Assembly: GCA_020346805.1 (NCBI GenBank)
Contig: CP070790.1
Location: 3,202,650-3,209,569 of the forward strand
Length of the DNA: 6,920 nt
Direction of reading: 5' to 3'
From: Planctomycetota bacterium
GTDB taxonomy: Bacteria > Planctomycetota > Phycisphaerae > UBA1845 > PWPN01
Both the position numbers and the translations under genes were made by a program. Below the pieces are notes generated by a model. It saw nothing but the letters and a program-made list of their open reading frames with translations. It did no database searches and was not told where the DNA came from. Each line of letters opens with the position of its first letter. Position 1 is the first letter of the stretch. Positions 6,149-6,920 of this stretch are shown here, piece after piece.

Positions 6149-6920
6149 TGTAAACTCTCCGTTCCAAGCGAGTACAACACCGACTTGCTGTGGGTGTATT
6201 CATGTACGATTTCGTCGAATCCCAGATCCGAACCGATCCCGCTTTGTTTGTAGCCGTACATCGGAGCACCGGCCCGAAAGGCCCCGCCCCCGTTGATCGC
6301 CACTTTACCCGCCCGCAGCCCGCGTGCCATCCGCAAGGCCCGCTGCCCGTCGCCGGTCCACAAGCAAGCCATCAAACCAAAGTTACTGTCGTTGGCGATG
6401 CGAATCGCGTCCTCTTCATCTTCAAAGGTCATCACCGCCAGCACCGGCCCGAATACCTCTTCCCGGGCAAGAGTCATCTCCGGTGTGACGCGGTCAAAAA
6501 TTGTGGGGCGGTAATAGCACCCTTTGGCCAGTGCCGGCTCCTGCGGCCGCTCGCCCCCCATAACCAGCGGTGCGCCTTCACTCTTGGCCTTGGCTACGTA
6601 TCTCTCGATGGTCTCCAGGTGCGTTGCGGTTGCAATACTGCCCAGATGATTACGCTCATCGGTCGGATCGCCCTGGCGGAAATTCTTTGCTTTCGTAATC
6701 AGCCGGTCCAGCAGTTCGTCATGTAAACTCTTGTGGACCAACAAACGTGAGGCGGATACACATACCTGGCCGAGATGAAAGAAAATACCCAGCAGAACAT
6801 TGCTGGCCGCTTCTTCGAGAGGTGCATCGGGAAAAACGATGTTCGGTGTCTTGCCTCCCAGTTCCAGGGTAACGCCCTTGATCCCGTCGGCCGCTACCTT
6901 CATTATCTGCCTGCCGGTTT
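6136..6920 (-). CDS. NAD(P)-dependent aldehyde dehydrogenase, 5' end outside window
   Basis: This is the C-terminal part, about 261 residues, of an aldehyde dehydrogenase of the ALDH superfamily, which normally has about 480-500. It oxidises an aldehyde to its acid with NAD(P)+. The frame is open to the right edge, and the residues before the first visible Met (TGRQI) match the family's conserved GRQIM segment, so the Met at 6903 is internal. Counting from it, Glu14 in LELGGK is the general base, Cys48 in GQVC the nucleophile, and Glu149 in EEVFGP the cofactor-ribose contact. The family motif YGYKQSGIG also appears near the C-terminus. All key residues present in this half are intact. The last 13 bases overlap the start of the PLP enzyme, so the two are one operon. 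The substrate is unknown, though the neighbour suggests an aldehyde released from a beta-hydroxy-amino acid. Confidence 0.95.
   Translation of the reverse strand, partial: TGRQIMKVAADGIKGVTLELGGKTPNIVFPDAPLEEAASNVLLGIFFHLGQVCVSASRLLVHKSLHDELLDRLITKAKNFRQGDPTDERNHLGSIATATHLETIERYVAKAKSEGAPLVMGGERPQEPALAKGCYYRPTIFDRVTPEMTLAREEVFGPVLAVMTFEDEEDAIRIANDSNFGLMACLWTGDGQRALRMARGLRAGKVAINGGGAFRAGAPMYGYKQSGIGSDLGFDEIVHEYTHSKSVLYSLGTESLHWPD
6155..6160 (-). promoter_or_regulatory. Ribosome binding site for TTG-started PLP enzyme
   Basis: On the minus strand GGAGAG lies six bases before TTG (6148-6146) and inside the final codons of the aldehyde dehydrogenase gene. It decides the otherwise ambiguous non-ATG start and points to coupled translation of the two genes. 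Confidence 0.65.

Noticed and set aside
6190..6726. A 178-codon open frame on the plus strand opposite the aldehyde dehydrogenase gene
   Set aside because: It is antisense to a gene with clear catalytic motifs, its translation shows no recognisable domain, and such open frames are expected opposite long genes of this composition.
1..6920. CRISPR array, tRNA or rRNA genes, phage or defence genes
   Set aside because: No regularly spaced direct repeats, no tRNA-like cloverleaf in the short gaps, and all coding space is explained by metabolic and secreted enzymes.

Overview
This 6.9-kb bacterial window holds six protein-coding genes, two of them cut by the window edges, and almost no spare DNA. 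Two divergent, secreted family S1 sulfatases sit at its centre. Base composition is moderate, strong GGAG-type ribosome binding sites precede the genes, and the mix of secreted sulfatases, a lipoprotein resembling family-9 carbohydrate-binding modules and a bacterial transglutaminase-like protein suggests a heterotroph that degrades sulfated glycans. This profile is typical of the PVC superphylum (Planctomycetota, Verrucomicrobiota, Lentisphaerota and relatives) or similar environmental lineages. The lineage is inferred from gene content; no marker gene is present.

Left part (1-3379). The 3' part of a transglutaminase-like gene runs rightward off the left edge and ends at 963. Facing it is a leftward pair: an S1 sulfatase (3379-1895), then, 76 bp downstream, a CBM9-like lipoprotein (1818-1021). 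The spacing and shared strand suggest one transcription unit.

Centre (3380-3544). A 165-bp divergent intergenic region carries plausible sigma-70-like promoters in both directions, with -35 boxes that touch at position 3446. It also has an 8-bp inverted repeat with centres 31 bp apart that brackets the leftward -10 box. This is the best candidate for a shared control region of the two sulfatases. To its right lies the second S1 sulfatase (3545-4921), of a different subtype, with active-site motif CAPAR instead of CSPAR.

Right part (4922-6920). A 135-bp convergent gap contains a compact palindromic element (4944-5008) built from two perfect hairpins between short GTCAT/ATGAC ends. It looks like the dispersed extragenic repeats seen in many bacterial genomes. 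Beyond it is a leftward, translationally coupled pair: an aldehyde dehydrogenase (5' end outside the window) whose stop overlaps the TTG start of a fold-type III PLP enzyme of the D-threonine aldolase / D-serine dehydratase-like family. The pair suggests cleavage of a beta-hydroxy-D-amino acid to glycine plus an aldehyde, with oxidation of the aldehyde by the partner.

I see no CRISPR array, RNA gene, transposase, defence system or phage gene. The window reads as ordinary accessory metabolism; the repeat, the divergent control region and the aldolase-dehydrogenase coupling most deserve a second look.
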